A stretch of 64,000 bases of DNA. Origin: Aeromonas popoffii (GTDB lineage Bacteria; Pseudomonadota; Gammaproteobacteria; Enterobacterales; Aeromonadaceae). The DNA is taken from assembly GCF_000820025.1 (NCBI RefSeq), contig NZ_CDBI01000091.1:147523-211522 (forward strand). The letters are read 5' to 3'. The notes beneath the pieces were generated by a model, which saw only the letters and a program-made list of their open reading frames with translations, ran no database searches and was not told where the DNA came from. Shown piece by piece: positions 18,218 through 26,995 of the stretch (positions within the stretch are counted from its first letter, which is position 1; every line of letters starts with the position of its first letter). The translations under genes were made by a program, and so were the position numbers.

Positions 18218-18242
18218 GGGTCCGCGTGTTTGCGGGCCTTGT
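18218..18242 (+). other. Leader hairpin upstream of rpsP
   Basis: GGTCCGC-GTGTTT-GCGGGCC forms a seven-pair stem (one G-U) followed by TTGTT, within the 5' leader of the operon. It resembles a weak attenuator or an mRNA-protecting hairpin. Function is unproven. Confidence 0.4.
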
Positions 18243-18266
18243 TCATTAGATGTTAATGAGGACGAT

Positions 18267-18515
18267 ATGGTAACCATTCGTTTACAACGTGGTGGCGCGA
18301 AAAAGCGTCCGTTTTACCAGGTAGTAGTTTCTGACAGCCGTTGCGCCCGTGACGGTCGCTTCATCGAGCGCGTTGGTTTCTTCAACCCGGTTGCTTCTGG
18401 TTCTGCCGAAAAGCTGAACCTGGACCTGGCTCGTATCGAGCATTGGGTTGCTACTGGTGCCGCTGTTTCTGACCGCGTTGCCAAGCTGATCAAAGACGCT
18501 GCCAAAGCTGCTTAA
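18267..18515 (+). CDS. rpsP: 30S ribosomal protein S16
   Basis: Small-subunit protein needed for 30S assembly. The 82 residues start [17 protein letters not shown] and contain [22 protein letters not shown], quoted here in two parts: [13 protein letters not shown] and IERVGFFNP. It is the first gene of rpsP-rimM-trmD-rplS, preceded by GAGGACG as ribosome site. Confidence 0.97.
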   Translation: MVTIRLQRGGAKKRPFYQVVVSDSRCARDGRFIERVGFFNPVASGSAEKLNLDLARIEHWVATGAAVSDRVAKLIKDAAKAA

Positions 18516-18539
18516 TCAGCCCAACGGTAAGGAGTTAAG

Positions 18540-19061
18540 GTGGAAAAACCTATAGTTCTGGGCACCCTGGGTACCGTTTATGGCATCAAGGGCTGGCTTA
18601 AAGTGAACTCCTTCACCGATGTTGCCGAAGCGATTTTCGATTACAACCCCTGGCTGATCAATCAGAACGGGGGGTGGCGTGAACTCAAGGTTTCGGCCTG
18701 GAAGCGTCACAACAAGGGTCTGATTTGCAAAATCGATGGTATCGATCTGCGTGAAGATGCCCTGGCATTGACCAATGTCGAGATTGGCGTACCCGCTGAT
18801 CTGTTGCCTGCGTTGCCTGAAGGTGAGTTCTACTGGCGTGACCTGATTGGTTGCTCGGTATCGACCACCAAGGGATACGACCTGGGCAAGGTGACCGAAT
18901 TGATGGAAACCGGCTCCAACGATGTGTTGGTGGTTGAGGCCAATGTAAAAGATGCCTTTGGCGCAAAGGAGCGGTTGATTCCGTTCCTGGAAGAGCAGGT
19001 GATCAAGCATATTGATCTGACTGCTCGAACAATCGAAGTTGATTGGGATCCTGGTTTCTAG
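18540..19061 (+). CDS. rimM: 16S rRNA processing protein RimM
   Basis: 30S maturation factor acting with S19 and the 3' domain of 16S rRNA. The 173-residue protein has the N-terminal RimM barrel ([17 protein letters not shown]) and a C-terminal PRC barrel ([12 protein letters not shown], then [14 protein letters not shown]). The start is a GTG at 18540, just after TAAGGAG. It is 24 bases after rpsP in the same operon. Confidence 0.95.
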   Translation: MEKPIVLGTLGTVYGIKGWLKVNSFTDVAEAIFDYNPWLINQNGGWRELKVSAWKRHNKGLICKIDGIDLREDALALTNVEIGVPADLLPALPEGEFYWRDLIGCSVSTTKGYDLGKVTELMETGSNDVLVVEANVKDAFGAKERLIPFLEEQVIKHIDLTARTIEVDWDPGF

Positions 19062-19095
19062 TTTCCCGCGCTAACACGGGTGCCGGAGGTTTCTT

Positions 19096-19845
19096 ATGTG
19101 GATTGGGGTCATTAGCCTCTTCCCTGAAATGTTCCGAGCCATTACCGAGCACGGGGTAACGGGTCGGGCCGTCAAGAGTGGCCTGCTGCAGATTGAGTGC
19201 TGGAACCCCCGGGAGTTTACCCACGACAAACACCGTACGGTCGATGATCGTCCTTATGGTGGTGGGCCCGGCATGTTAATGATGGTTCAGCCGCTGCGTG
19301 ACGCGATTCATGCAGCCAAGCAAGCGGTGGGAGACGGGGCGAAAGTCATCTATCTCTCCCCTCAGGGACGCAAGCTGACTCAAGCGGGCGTAACCGAGTT
19401 GGCGACGAATCAGAAGCTGATTCTGGTAGCCGGTCGATACGAAGGTATCGATGAACGCGTGATACAAACCGAAGTCGACGAAGAGTGGTCTATCGGGGAT
19501 TACGTGTTAAGTGGTGGCGAGTTGCCTGCCATGACCCTGATCGATGCGGTTTCGCGTCTGGTCCCGGGGGTTTTGGGTGATCAGGCCAGTGCCGAGCAGG
19601 ACTCCTTCACGGATGGCTTGCTGGATCATCCCCACTACACTCGGCCGGAGGTGTTGGATGGATTGGCGGTGCCAGAGGCGCTGACAAGCGGCAATCACGA
19701 AGTGATTCGACGCTGGCGTCTCAAACAGTCGCTCGGACGAACCTGGCAAAGAAGGCCGGAACTTATTAACAACCTAGCTCTGACTGACGAGCAAGAATCA
19801 CTTCTTGCCGAGTATGTCCGCGAAGTGCGTGACAGCGTTAAGTAG
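19096..19845 (+). CDS. trmD: tRNA (guanine-N1)-methyltransferase TrmD
   Basis: Methylates G37 next to the anticodon of tRNAs, preventing +1 frameshifts. The 249-residue SPOUT protein has the trefoil-knot SAM site around [12 protein letters not shown] and [15 protein letters not shown], and the family segment [15 protein letters not shown]. It opens [13 protein letters not shown]. It is the third gene of the rpsP operon, with GGAGG ahead of its start. Confidence 0.97.
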   Translation: MWIGVISLFPEMFRAITEHGVTGRAVKSGLLQIECWNPREFTHDKHRTVDDRPYGGGPGMLMMVQPLRDAIHAAKQAVGDGAKVIYLSPQGRKLTQAGVTELATNQKLILVAGRYEGIDERVIQTEVDEEWSIGDYVLSGGELPAMTLIDAVSRLVPGVLGDQASAEQDSFTDGLLDHPHYTRPEVLDGLAVPEALTSGNHEVIRRWRLKQSLGRTWQRRPELINNLALTDEQESLLAEYVREVRDSVK

Positions 19846-19877
19846 AGTTTTCAGTTTATCCTAGGTAAGGAAAGACA

Positions 19878-20225
19878 ATGAGCAAGATTATTCAGCAGCT
19901 TGAGCAAGAGCAACTGCGTACCGACATCCCGGCATTTGCCCAGGGCGACACTGTACGTGTTCAAGTTCGTGTTAAAGAAGGTGGCAAAGAGCGTCTGCAG
20001 GCTTTCGAAGGCATCGTTATTGCCAAGCGTAACCGCGGTCTGCACTCTGCTTTCACCGTTCGCAAGATCTCCAACGGCGAAGGTGTTGAGCGTGTATTCC
20101 AGACTCACTCTCCGCTGATCCACAGTGTAGAACTGAAGCGTCGTGGTGATGTTCGCCGCGCCAAACTGTACTACCTGCGCAACCTGTCCGGCAAAGCTGC
20201 TCGTATCAAAGAGAAGCTCAACTAA
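19878..20225 (+). CDS. rplS: 50S ribosomal protein L19
   Basis: Large-subunit protein at the 30S-50S interface. The 115 residues include [19 protein letters not shown] and [13 protein letters not shown], typical of L19. It is the last gene of rpsP-rimM-trmD-rplS, with AGGTAAGGA before its ATG and a strong terminator after it. Codon use is strongly biased, as for other ribosomal genes. Confidence 0.97.
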
Positions 20226-20275
20226 TTCGATTCGAATTGGTGTCGATATGTCGGCAAATAGCTCGACAGGTAGTG

Positions 20276-20304
20276 AAAAGGCTCGCCAATGGCGAGCCTT
20301 TTTT
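20276..20304 (+). terminator. Rho-independent terminator after rplS
   Basis: AAAAGGCTCGCC-AAT-GGCGAGCCTTTTTT has a perfect eight-pair GC-rich core and a six-T tail. Confidence 0.93.
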
Positions 20305-20354
20305 GTGTCCGCAATCCGGGGGCTGGCCAGATGTGCCAGTGTTCTGGTCGTCGC

Positions 20355-20678
20355 CTACTGGCTGACACGCACCACTGAGTTGTCACGTCCGAAGGGGCCC
20401 GGCACATAGTCGTCCGCCTCCCAATCGTTGTCGTAGAGTGTCTCTCCGTTCGGTTTCACCAGCTGGTAGCAGTATTCGAAATGGCTGGGACCATCGGTGG
20501 GCAGGTTGAGGGTGGTTCTAAACTCTCCGCTCTTCATCCGTTTGAGCTCTATGGGTTGCCACTGGCTAAATTCCCCCAGCAGCAGTACCTGTTCTGCCTC
20601 ACCGGCAGCCACTTTTTCCACCGCGAAGGTCACCTTGACCTCGGGACGGGACTTGAGGAATTGCTTGTTGATCGGCAT
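20355..20678 (-). CDS. Small stand-alone isoamylase early-set (CBM48-like) protein
   Basis: The 107-residue protein looks like a single immunoglobulin-like early-set fold, as found N-terminal to glycogen branching and debranching enzymes. The segment VLLLGEFSQWQPIELKRMKSG (residues 31-51) resembles the glycogen-binding consensus with an aromatic after FSxW. FEYCYQLV and the end DDYVPGPFGRDNSVV match the strand pattern of this fold. There is no catalytic domain and no signal peptide. No glycogen gene is nearby, so carbohydrate binding is only a family inference. It lies convergent to rplS and downstream of mutH. Confidence 0.7.
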   Translation of the reverse strand: MPINKQFLKSRPEVKVTFAVEKVAAGEAEQVLLLGEFSQWQPIELKRMKSGEFRTTLNLPTDGPSHFEYCYQLVKPNGETLYDNDWEADDYVPGPFGRDNSVVRVSQ

Positions 20679-20760
20679 GACGCCTCCTTGTCATTGGTGC
20701 GAAGAAAGGGGTTCTGCCTATTTTTATATCACTTTATGACAAGGATGTTGATAGAACAGA

Positions 20761-21435
20761 TCAAACGGGCAAGGCAAAGTGGCGTTGCAGCAGGCCGTGG
20801 GTGAATCCTGTCTTGAGGTAAAAGCCCCGTGGCAGGGTCAGGATCGGCTGGCCATTGCGACCGATGGCGCGGGTCAGCGCCTTGTTGTTAGCGGCCTTTG
20901 GGCGCAGTTGCATCACCTGACCGTGGCGAGCGCTGATCTGCTCCACCTCTCCCAGCACTATCATGTCCATCAACTCCTCCCAGTCCTGGCGCAGCAGCCG
21001 ATCCTCCTCCTCATTAGGGCTCCACATCAGCGGCATGCCGACCCGGCGCTCGCCTATCGGGATATCGCGACTTCCCTCAACCGGGATCCAGAGCACCCGC
21101 GAGAGTTTGTTGCGCACGTTTGACTGCTCCCAGCGCTGGCCGCTGACGCCGATCAGCGGCGCCACGCAGACGAAGGTGGTCTCCAGGGGTTTGCCCTGAG
21201 GATCGATGGGGATCGTCTTGAGCTCTATGCCAAGTTCCGGGAAGTCCTGCTCTGGCTTGCTGCCGGCGCTGGCACCCAGTTGCCACTCGATCAGCTGGCC
21301 GACCCAGCCTTTGTCCCGTCTCAGATCCCGGGGGACGGCGAGGCCTGCATCGGCAGCCAGCTGTGCCAGTGTGAAGCCTGCCATGGCATGGGCTCGGCTC
21401 AATAACTCCTGCTCGGACTGGGGCTGGGTGGGCAT
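20761..21435 (-). CDS. mutH: DNA mismatch-repair endonuclease MutH
   Basis: Nicks the unmethylated strand at hemimethylated GATC sites on activation by MutS-MutL. The ATG at 21435 has AGGAG six bases upstream and gives 224 residues; an in-frame ATG 15 bases earlier is less likely. Catalytic residues of the restriction-endonuclease fold are visible in [16 protein letters not shown] (Asp, Glu, Lys). VCVAPL and the C-terminal [19 protein letters not shown] (quoted within limits) also match. It is divergent from rppH across a GATC-rich gap, the same arrangement as in E. coli. Confidence 0.96.
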   Translation of the reverse strand: MPTQPQSEQELLSRAHAMAGFTLAQLAADAGLAVPRDLRRDKGWVGQLIEWQLGASAGSKPEQDFPELGIELKTIPIDPQGKPLETTFVCVAPLIGVSGQRWEQSNVRNKLSRVLWIPVEGSRDIPIGERRVGMPLMWSPNEEEDRLLRQDWEELMDMIVLGEVEQISARHGQVMQLRPKAANNKALTRAIGRNGQPILTLPRGFYLKTGFTHGLLQRHFALPV

Positions 21436-21450
21436 GAATGACTCCTGCAA

Positions 21451-22167
21451 AGGGGATTATTCTAGCAAGTCTGCTCCTTGGTGAGGATCGCTGTTTTTAT
21501 AACCGATCCTGCCGAGGGGTTGCACTGGGGGGGGGATTTTGCACCTTATTACTTATCATAATGATTTTTAACGAATTTGTCTTTATTGTACCGATCTTTT
21601 CCACGCAGGATCCCGGCTTGGAATAGTTGTCCAAGGGTTTACTCATGCTGTTGCACACAGTTATCCACAGAAATCTTGGATAACTGGCTCAAAGTGGTGA
21701 TAGTGGGGGTGTTGTTACAAAAAAATGTGAAACGGCAGCGATTTTTGCTGCGATGGCAGGGCAGATAGTGTGCCACTCCTGTGGATAAATTAGCCGTGGT
21801 GGATCTTTGAGCAGATGAACTTGTTCACAATCAGGATCCCGGATCTTTGGCCGGGAAAGACATGGATCTTGATCCAGTGAAGTGCGCATAACACATTGTA
21901 TTCAAATGGATTTTTAGTTTTATAAACCATGCCGCATGCTGGTTCCTTGAGTAGAGCAGATAAAAAAAACTACTGTATATACCTGCTTGATCACAGGCTT
22001 ATGCACAGTCTGGGTGGGCAACTTGCGGGGTTTGATCCTTGGATTTGTTTATAAGTCGGCTTGAAATTGAAAGTTATTCATGAGTGGGGGATTGCAGTCC
22101 TTGTTTGCTGCCACGGGGTGAATGTGGAACAATCTCCTTATAGATTCAGCCTTTATAAGGTGATCAC
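21451..22167. promoter_or_regulatory. DARS2-like DnaA-box and GATC cluster between mutH and rppH
   Basis: This 717-base gap holds no gene. It has two perfect DnaA boxes: TTATCCACA at 21661-21669 and its complement at 21780-21788. TTATGCACA at 21999-22007 also fits the consensus. One-mismatch boxes are TTGTTCACA (21821-21829) and TTTTCCACG (21597-21605). Weaker ones are CTTGGATAA (21675-21683) and TTGATCACA (21987-21995). I count 12 GATC sites, where about three are expected, eight of them in 21593-21874. In E. coli the mutH-rppH (nudH) gap contains DARS2, which reactivates ADP-DnaA. Position and content together suggest the same function here. Confidence 0.7.
22136..22160 (+). other. Hairpin covering the rppH ribosome site
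   Basis: CCTTATA (22136-22142) pairs perfectly with TATAAGG (22154-22160) over an 11-base loop. The right arm contains the AAGG Shine-Dalgarno that serves the GTG at 22168, so folding would hide it. Whether this part is transcribed is not known. Confidence 0.45.
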
Positions 22168-22695
22168 GTGATAGATGGCGACGGGTTTCGTCCCAATGTC
22201 GGAATCGTGATCTGTAACCGTGACGGGCAAGTATTGTGGGCTAAGCGCTATGGGCAGCACTCCTGGCAGTTTCCGCAGGGGGGAGTTGATGACGGTGAGA
22301 CGCCTGAGCAGGCCATGTATCGTGAGCTGTATGAGGAGATAGGCCTCAAGCCCGAGGATGTGACCATCATGGCCACCAGTCGCAACTGGCTGAAGTACCG
22401 CTTACCCAAACGCCTTGTTCGTTGGGACAGTTCACCGGTCTGTATTGGCCAAAAACAAAAATGGTTCTTGCTACAACTGGATCCTGACAGGGAGTCCAGA
22501 ATCCAGTTCGGTTGTCATGGTCACCCCGAGTTTGATGATTGGCGTTGGGTCAGCTTCTGGTATCCGGTACGCCAGGTTGTCTCTTTCAAGCGAGAAGTCT
22601 ATCGACGGGTGATGAAAGAGTTTGCTCCGCTGGCGATGCCAGTGCTCGTGGTGCAAGTTAATCGGAAAGATGGGCGGCGCAACCGCTCTCGCTAA
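22168..22695 (+). CDS. rppH: RNA pyrophosphohydrolase RppH
   Basis: Removes pyrophosphate from mRNA 5' ends, which triggers RNase E decay. The 175-residue protein starts at a GTG giving [17 protein letters not shown], as in E. coli where the gene also starts with GTG. The Nudix box G-x5-E-x7-REUxEExGU is complete in the stretch from [17 protein letters not shown] to [15 protein letters not shown] and [14 protein letters not shown] are conserved. It is followed 13 bases later by ptsP, an arrangement conserved in enterobacteria. Confidence 0.96.
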   Translation: MIDGDGFRPNVGIVICNRDGQVLWAKRYGQHSWQFPQGGVDDGETPEQAMYRELYEEIGLKPEDVTIMATSRNWLKYRLPKRLVRWDSSPVCIGQKQKWFLLQLDPDRESRIQFGCHGHPEFDDWRWVSFWYPVRQVVSFKREVYRRVMKEFAPLAMPVLVVQVNRKDGRRNRSR

Positions 22696-22708
22696 GGAGC
22701 ACACCTAG

Positions 22709-24988
22709 TTGCTGACGGAACTCAGACGCATCGTCGAAAGCATGGCCGAAGCCAACACCTTGGAGCTGGCTCTGCAGGCATTGGTCAGTCAGACCCGGCT
22801 GGCCATGATGGTGGACTGCTGTTCCGTCTATGTTTCTGAACCGGACATGCGCCGCTACCGGCTGGCCGCGACCGATGGGCTGGCCGAGTCGGCGGTGGGC
22901 AAGGCGATCCTGCCATTTGAGCAGGGTATAGTCGGTCTGGTGGGTCAGCGGGAAGAGCTGATCAACCTGGCTGATGCCCCCTCCCATCCCAGTTTCAAAT
23001 TTCTGCCCGATGTCGCCGAAGAAGCGTTTCGCTCCTTCCTTGGCGCCCCCATCATGCATCAGCGCCAAGTGGTGGGCATTTTGGTGGTGCAACAGAAGGA
23101 GTGTCGCCTTTTCGATGAGGGGGAGGAGTCCTTCATGGTCACGCTGGCGGCTCAGCTGGCGGCCCGCATCGCCCAGGCGCAAGCCAAGGGGTGGTTGCAG
23201 AAGACCGACTGGAGCAAGCCGCTGCGCGGTATCGCCGGGGCCAGCGGTATTGCCATGGCCAAAGCCTGGGTGTGGCGGCCCCGCAAGGAGCTCAGCTCCA
23301 TCACCCCACGCAAGGATGAGGAGCACGCCAAGCAGCTGGAGCGGCTGAACGTCGCGGTGGAAGAGGTACGCCACGATCTGGAGAGTCTGGCACTGCGGTT
23401 TCGCGAGAGCTACGGCGAGGATTCGGTTGCCATCTTCGACATTTATCTGCATCTGCTCAACGATCCCGGTTACATCAAGCCCATCCGCAACAAGGTGAGC
23501 AAGGAGCACTGGACGGCCGTGTCGGCGGTCAAGCTCATCAGCGACCGACTGATCGACCAGTTCAAGGGGATGAAGGATCCCTACCTGCAGGAGCGCTCCA
23601 CCGATGTGAAGGACATAGCCCAGCGGCTTATCAGCCGGCTGGTGCAGAATGAACCGGAACATATCACGGTCGGCGAGCCCGTGGTGTTGGTGGCCGACGA
23701 GGTGACGGCCACCATACTTGCCGAGGTGCCGAGGGAATTCCTGACCGGGGTGGTCTCCCTCAAGGGCGGTACCAACTCCCATGCCGCCATTTTAGCCCGT
23801 GCCATGGGGGTCGCGGCTATCATGGGGGTGGATCTGCCGCTCGGCGACATCGGCGGTCGCATGCTGGTGGTCGACGGCTACAGCGGCGATCTCTTCATCG
23901 AGCCCAATCAGGTGATCCTGACCGAGTATCGGCAACTGCTCAACGAGGAGCGGGCGCTCGATACCCTGGTGCGCAGCGTCGACAGTCAGCCATCGGAAAC
24001 CGCCGATGGCACCCCTGTCTCCTTGCTGCTCAACGCTGGCCTGAGTGCCGACACCGAGATCTCCCTCAATCATCTGGCAGACGGGGTTGGGCTCTATCGT
24101 ACCGAGATCCCCTTCATGCTGCAGGACAGCTTCCCCTCCGAGTGGGAGCAGACGGCGCGCTATCGCGGCATTCTGGAAACCTATCGCAATCGTCCTGTGT
24201 GCATGCGCACGCTGGACGTGGGGGGAGACAAGCAGCTGCCCTATTTCCCCATCGTCGAGGAAAATCCCTTCCTTGGCTGGCGGGGGATCCGGCTCACTCT
24301 GGATCACCCCGAACTGTTTCTGGTCCAGCTCAAGGCCATGCTACGAGCGAGCGAGGGGCTGGACAATCTGGCCATCATGCTGCCGATGATCAGCAGCGTC
24401 AGCGAAATCAGGGCTTCCCGTCGGTTGCTGGACCAGGCTTGGCGAGAAGTGTCGGAAGAGGCGGCCAGCCGCGATGCGGTGATCCGCTACCCCAGCCTGG
24501 GAGTGATGATAGAGGTGCCGTCCGCCCTCTATATACTGCCCGAGATGGCGCCGCTCATCGACTTCTGGTCGGTGGGCAGCAATGACCTGACGCAATACCT
24601 GCTGGCGGTGGACCGCAACAATGCCCGCGTCGCCAACATCTACGACGCTTTCCATCCTGCGGTGATCCGCGCCCTGCAACAGCTGGTTGATGCCTCCCAT
24701 CGCTACCAGAAGCCGGTGTCGGTTTGTGGCGAACTGGCCGGCGATCCGGTCGGTGTGCTTTTGTTGCTGGCCATGGGCTATCGCCGCTTCAGTATGAACA
24801 CCCACAATATCGCCAGGATCAAGTACGTGCTGCGTCAATCGACCCTGAGCGAGCTGACCGCGCTGATGGCCGACGGCCTCAAGCACGACAATCCTCACGT
24901 GCTGCGCGGCCTGTTCGCCCGCTACCTGGAAGAGCACGGTCTGGGCGGCTTGCTGCGGGCCGGTCACAAAACGAAACAGACTGATTGA
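22709..24988 (+). CDS. ptsP: Nitrogen-PTS phosphoenolpyruvate phosphotransferase (enzyme I-Ntr)
   Basis: First phosphorelay protein of the nitrogen PTS, passing phosphate from PEP to NPr. The 759-residue protein starts at a TTG (22709) with TAAGGAG nine bases upstream; the protein start MLTELRRIVESMA fits the family. An N-terminal GAF domain (about 1-165; FRSFLGAPI, GILVVQQKECR) is followed by the enzyme I part. The phosphorylated histidine lies in GGTNSHAAILARAMG, and the PEP site in MRTLDVGGDK and VGSNDLTQYLLAVDRN. The GAF domain separates it from sugar-PTS enzyme I. Confidence 0.95.
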   Translation: MLTELRRIVESMAEANTLELALQALVSQTRLAMMVDCCSVYVSEPDMRRYRLAATDGLAESAVGKAILPFEQGIVGLVGQREELINLADAPSHPSFKFLPDVAEEAFRSFLGAPIMHQRQVVGILVVQQKECRLFDEGEESFMVTLAAQLAARIAQAQAKGWLQKTDWSKPLRGIAGASGIAMAKAWVWRPRKELSSITPRKDEEHAKQLERLNVAVEEVRHDLESLALRFRESYGEDSVAIFDIYLHLLNDPGYIKPIRNKVSKEHWTAVSAVKLISDRLIDQFKGMKDPYLQERSTDVKDIAQRLISRLVQNEPEHITVGEPVVLVADEVTATILAEVPREFLTGVVSLKGGTNSHAAILARAMGVAAIMGVDLPLGDIGGRMLVVDGYSGDLFIEPNQVILTEYRQLLNEERALDTLVRSVDSQPSETADGTPVSLLLNAGLSADTEISLNHLADGVGLYRTEIPFMLQDSFPSEWEQTARYRGILETYRNRPVCMRTLDVGGDKQLPYFPIVEENPFLGWRGIRLTLDHPELFLVQLKAMLRASEGLDNLAIMLPMISSVSEIRASRRLLDQAWREVSEEAASRDAVIRYPSLGVMIEVPSALYILPEMAPLIDFWSVGSNDLTQYLLAVDRNNARVANIYDAFHPAVIRALQQLVDASHRYQKPVSVCGELAGDPVGVLLLLAMGYRRFSMNTHNIARIKYVLRQSTLSELTALMADGLKHDNPHVLRGLFARYLEEHGLGGLLRAGHKTKQTD

Positions 24989-25055
24989 TAATCATGCCTT
25001 GTCCCTGCTGACGAATGATCGGAAAATGCGGCTTTTCTTATGACTGGGGCCGCAT

Positions 25056-25883
25056 ATGCAGCACGATGGATATTGGGTTTTCTCGCAGGTTGATCCTGTC
25101 GCATTCAGTTTGGGGCCACTATCGGTACGCTGGTACGGTCTCATGTACCTGTTTGGTTTCGCTTTTGCTATGTGGCTGGCGGGGCGTCGCGCAGACGCAC
25201 AGAACAGCGGCTGGACCCGCAACGAGGTATCCGACCTGCTGTTCTATGGCTTCCTCGGGGTGATCCTGGGTGGTCGGGTCGGTTACGTGCTGTTCTACAA
25301 CTTCGACATGTTCTTGGCTGACCCCCTCTACCTGTTCAAGATCTGGACCGGAGGCATGTCGTTCCACGGTGGTCTGATCGGGGTTATCACCGCGATGATC
25401 TGGTTTGCCCACAAAACCAAGCGCCACTTCTTCACCGTGGCCGACTTTGTGGCTCCGCTCATTCCGTTTGGTCTCGGTGTTGGCCGGATCGGCAACTTCC
25501 TCAACGGTGAGTTGTGGGGTCGGGTCACCGATGTGCCCTGGGCCATCATCTTCCCGGAGGCAGGCCCTGAGCCGCGCCATCCCTCCCAGCTCTACCAGTT
25601 TGCACTGGAAGGGGTGGTGCTGTTCATCATCCTCAACCTGTTTTGGCGCAAGAACCCGCCCCGTGGTGCCATCTCAGGCATGTTCTTGCTGTTCTACGGC
25701 CTGTTCCGCTTCCTGGTGGAGTTTGTGCGCCAGCCGGACAGCCAGCTGGGTCTCTATTTCCAGGAGATCAGCATGGGCCAGATCCTCTCCACCCCGATGA
25801 TTATCGCCGGTGCCCTGATGATTTGGGCCGCCTACAAGCGCCCGCAGTTATTTGGTAATAGGGTGAAGGAGGCAAAGCAATGA
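25056..25883 (+). CDS. lgt: Prolipoprotein diacylglyceryl transferase
   Basis: First enzyme of lipoprotein maturation; adds diacylglycerol to the lipobox cysteine in the inner membrane. The 275-residue protein has about seven membrane helices, the Lgt signature [19 protein letters not shown] and [13 protein letters not shown]. Its last codons overlap a small ORF (ATGA at 25880-25883) created by duplication of the lgt-thyA junction. The C-terminus [11 protein letters not shown] is repeated 95 bases downstream as [10 protein letters not shown]. Confidence 0.95.
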   Translation: MQHDGYWVFSQVDPVAFSLGPLSVRWYGLMYLFGFAFAMWLAGRRADAQNSGWTRNEVSDLLFYGFLGVILGGRVGYVLFYNFDMFLADPLYLFKIWTGGMSFHGGLIGVITAMIWFAHKTKRHFFTVADFVAPLIPFGLGVGRIGNFLNGELWGRVTDVPWAIIFPEAGPEPRHPSQLYQFALEGVVLFIILNLFWRKNPPRGAISGMFLLFYGLFRFLVEFVRQPDSQLGLYFQEISMGQILSTPMIIAGALMIWAAYKRPQLFGNRVKEAKQ

Positions 25884-26006
25884 GAGTCTGCCTCGTTCTT
25901 ATGCAGAATAACCTGCCCCAAGATGCCTGCGGTAGCGTGAAGATGTTTGGTAATGCCGTGAAGGAGGCGAAGTAATGAGAGCTTATCTCGACCTGATGCA
26001 GAAGAT
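25851..26006 (+). repeat. 95-bp imperfect tandem repeat of the lgt-thyA junction
   Basis: The sequence from TTTGGTAAT at 25851 through ATGAGAG at 25880 to ATGCAGAA about 25908 recurs 95 bases later (25946 to about 26003). Both copies contain GTGAAGGAGGC ahead of AATGAGAG. The second copy is the working thyA start; the first is a diverged decoy. Confidence 0.85.
25880..25975 (+). CDS. Hybrid 31-residue ORF coupled between lgt and thyA
   Basis: An ATG overlapping the lgt stop as ATGA opens a 31-codon frame. Its N-terminus copies ThyA ([12 protein letters not shown] against [12 protein letters not shown]) and its C-terminus copies the Lgt end ([11 protein letters not shown] against [10 protein letters not shown]). 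It ends in TAATG, overlapping the thyA start. GAAGGAGG precedes its ATG. It therefore looks translatable and could pass ribosomes from lgt to thyA. It probably arose by tandem duplication and may have no function as a protein. Confidence 0.35.
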   Translation: MRVCLVLMQNNLPQDACGSVKMFGNAVKEAK

Positions 26007-26769
26007 CCTCGATGAGGGCACCGCCAAGTCAGACCGTACCGGCACCGGTACCGTCTCCCTGTTCGGCCATCAGATGCGCTTCAATCTGGCGGACGGCTTT
26101 CCACTGGTCACCACCAAGAAATGCCACCTGCGTTCCATCATTCACGAGTTGCTCTGGTTCCTCAACGGCGACACCAACACTGCCTATCTGAAAGAGCACG
26201 GCGTCAGCATCTGGGATGAGTGGGCCGACGAGAATGGCGATCTGGGGCCTGTCTATGGCGCCCAGTGGCGCTCCTGGCCGGCGGCCGATGGCACCGTCAT
26301 CGATCAGATCCAGCGAGCAGTGGATGACATCAAGCACAATCCGGATTCGCGCCGCATCATCGTCTCCGCCTGGAACGTGGGCGAGCTGGATAAAATGGCG
26401 TTGGCACCCTGCCACGCCTTTTTCCAGTTCTATGTGGCAGACGGCAAGCTCTCCTGCCAGCTCTACCAGCGCAGCTGTGATGTGTTCCTCGGCCTGCCGT
26501 TCAACATTGCCAGCTACGCTCTGCTGACCCACATGATGGCCCAGCAGTGCAACCTGGAGGTGGGTGACTTCGTTTGGACTGGTGGTGATGTGCACCTCTA
26601 CTCCAACCACATGGAGCAGACCGCGCTGCAGCTTTCCCGCGAGCCACGGTCCTTGCCGCAGCTGGCGATCAAGCGCAAACCGGATTCCCTCTTCGACTAC
26701 CGGTTTGAGGATTTCGAGATCCTGGGGTACGACCCCCATCCCGGCATCAAGGCGCCCGTCGCTATCTAA
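25975..26769 (+). CDS. thyA: Thymidylate synthase
   Basis: Makes dTMP from dUMP with methylene-tetrahydrofolate as donor of carbon and hydride. The 264 residues match the usual length. The active-site cysteine lies in [12 protein letters not shown] (about 146), the dUMP site in [19 protein letters not shown] and the folate-side motif in [11 protein letters not shown]. Start [12 protein letters not shown] follows AAGGAGGCG. The start codon overlaps the stop of the hybrid small ORF, which itself overlaps lgt. In E. coli lgt and thyA are directly adjacent and overlapping. Confidence 0.96.
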   Translation: MRAYLDLMQKILDEGTAKSDRTGTGTVSLFGHQMRFNLADGFPLVTTKKCHLRSIIHELLWFLNGDTNTAYLKEHGVSIWDEWADENGDLGPVYGAQWRSWPAADGTVIDQIQRAVDDIKHNPDSRRIIVSAWNVGELDKMALAPCHAFFQFYVADGKLSCQLYQRSCDVFLGLPFNIASYALLTHMMAQQCNLEVGDFVWTGGDVHLYSNHMEQTALQLSREPRSLPQLAIKRKPDSLFDYRFEDFEILGYDPHPGIKAPVAI

Positions 26770-26773
26770 TGTC

Positions 26774-26798
26774 AAAGGCGCCTTGAAGCGCCTTTTTT
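26774..26798 (+). terminator. Rho-independent terminator after thyA
   Basis: AAAGGCGC-CTTGAA-GCGCCTTTTTT gives a GC-rich stem and six T. It closes the rppH-ptsP-lgt-thyA cluster. Confidence 0.9.
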
Positions 26799-26995
26799 AT
26801 GCATAAAAATAACTGAAAATTCATTTTATTGATTGCGTCATCAAGGGCGCCGGCGCACAGTGAAGCCTGCTTATAGCAGGTATCTTCTGTTTCTTCCTTC
26901 GGTTTTCTCGTGGTATTCAGCAGTAAGAAACGATTTTCCATTAATTGTTATGGGATATAGACTTAAACTAAAGTAATTCTGCGGATAATTTAACC

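Noticed and set aside
21451-22167. The chromosomal origin oriC
   Set aside because: DnaA boxes and GATC sites would fit, but dnaA, dnaN, mnmG or mioC are not nearby, no clear AT-rich 13-mer array is seen, and mutH-rppH is the known place of DARS2 in E. coli.
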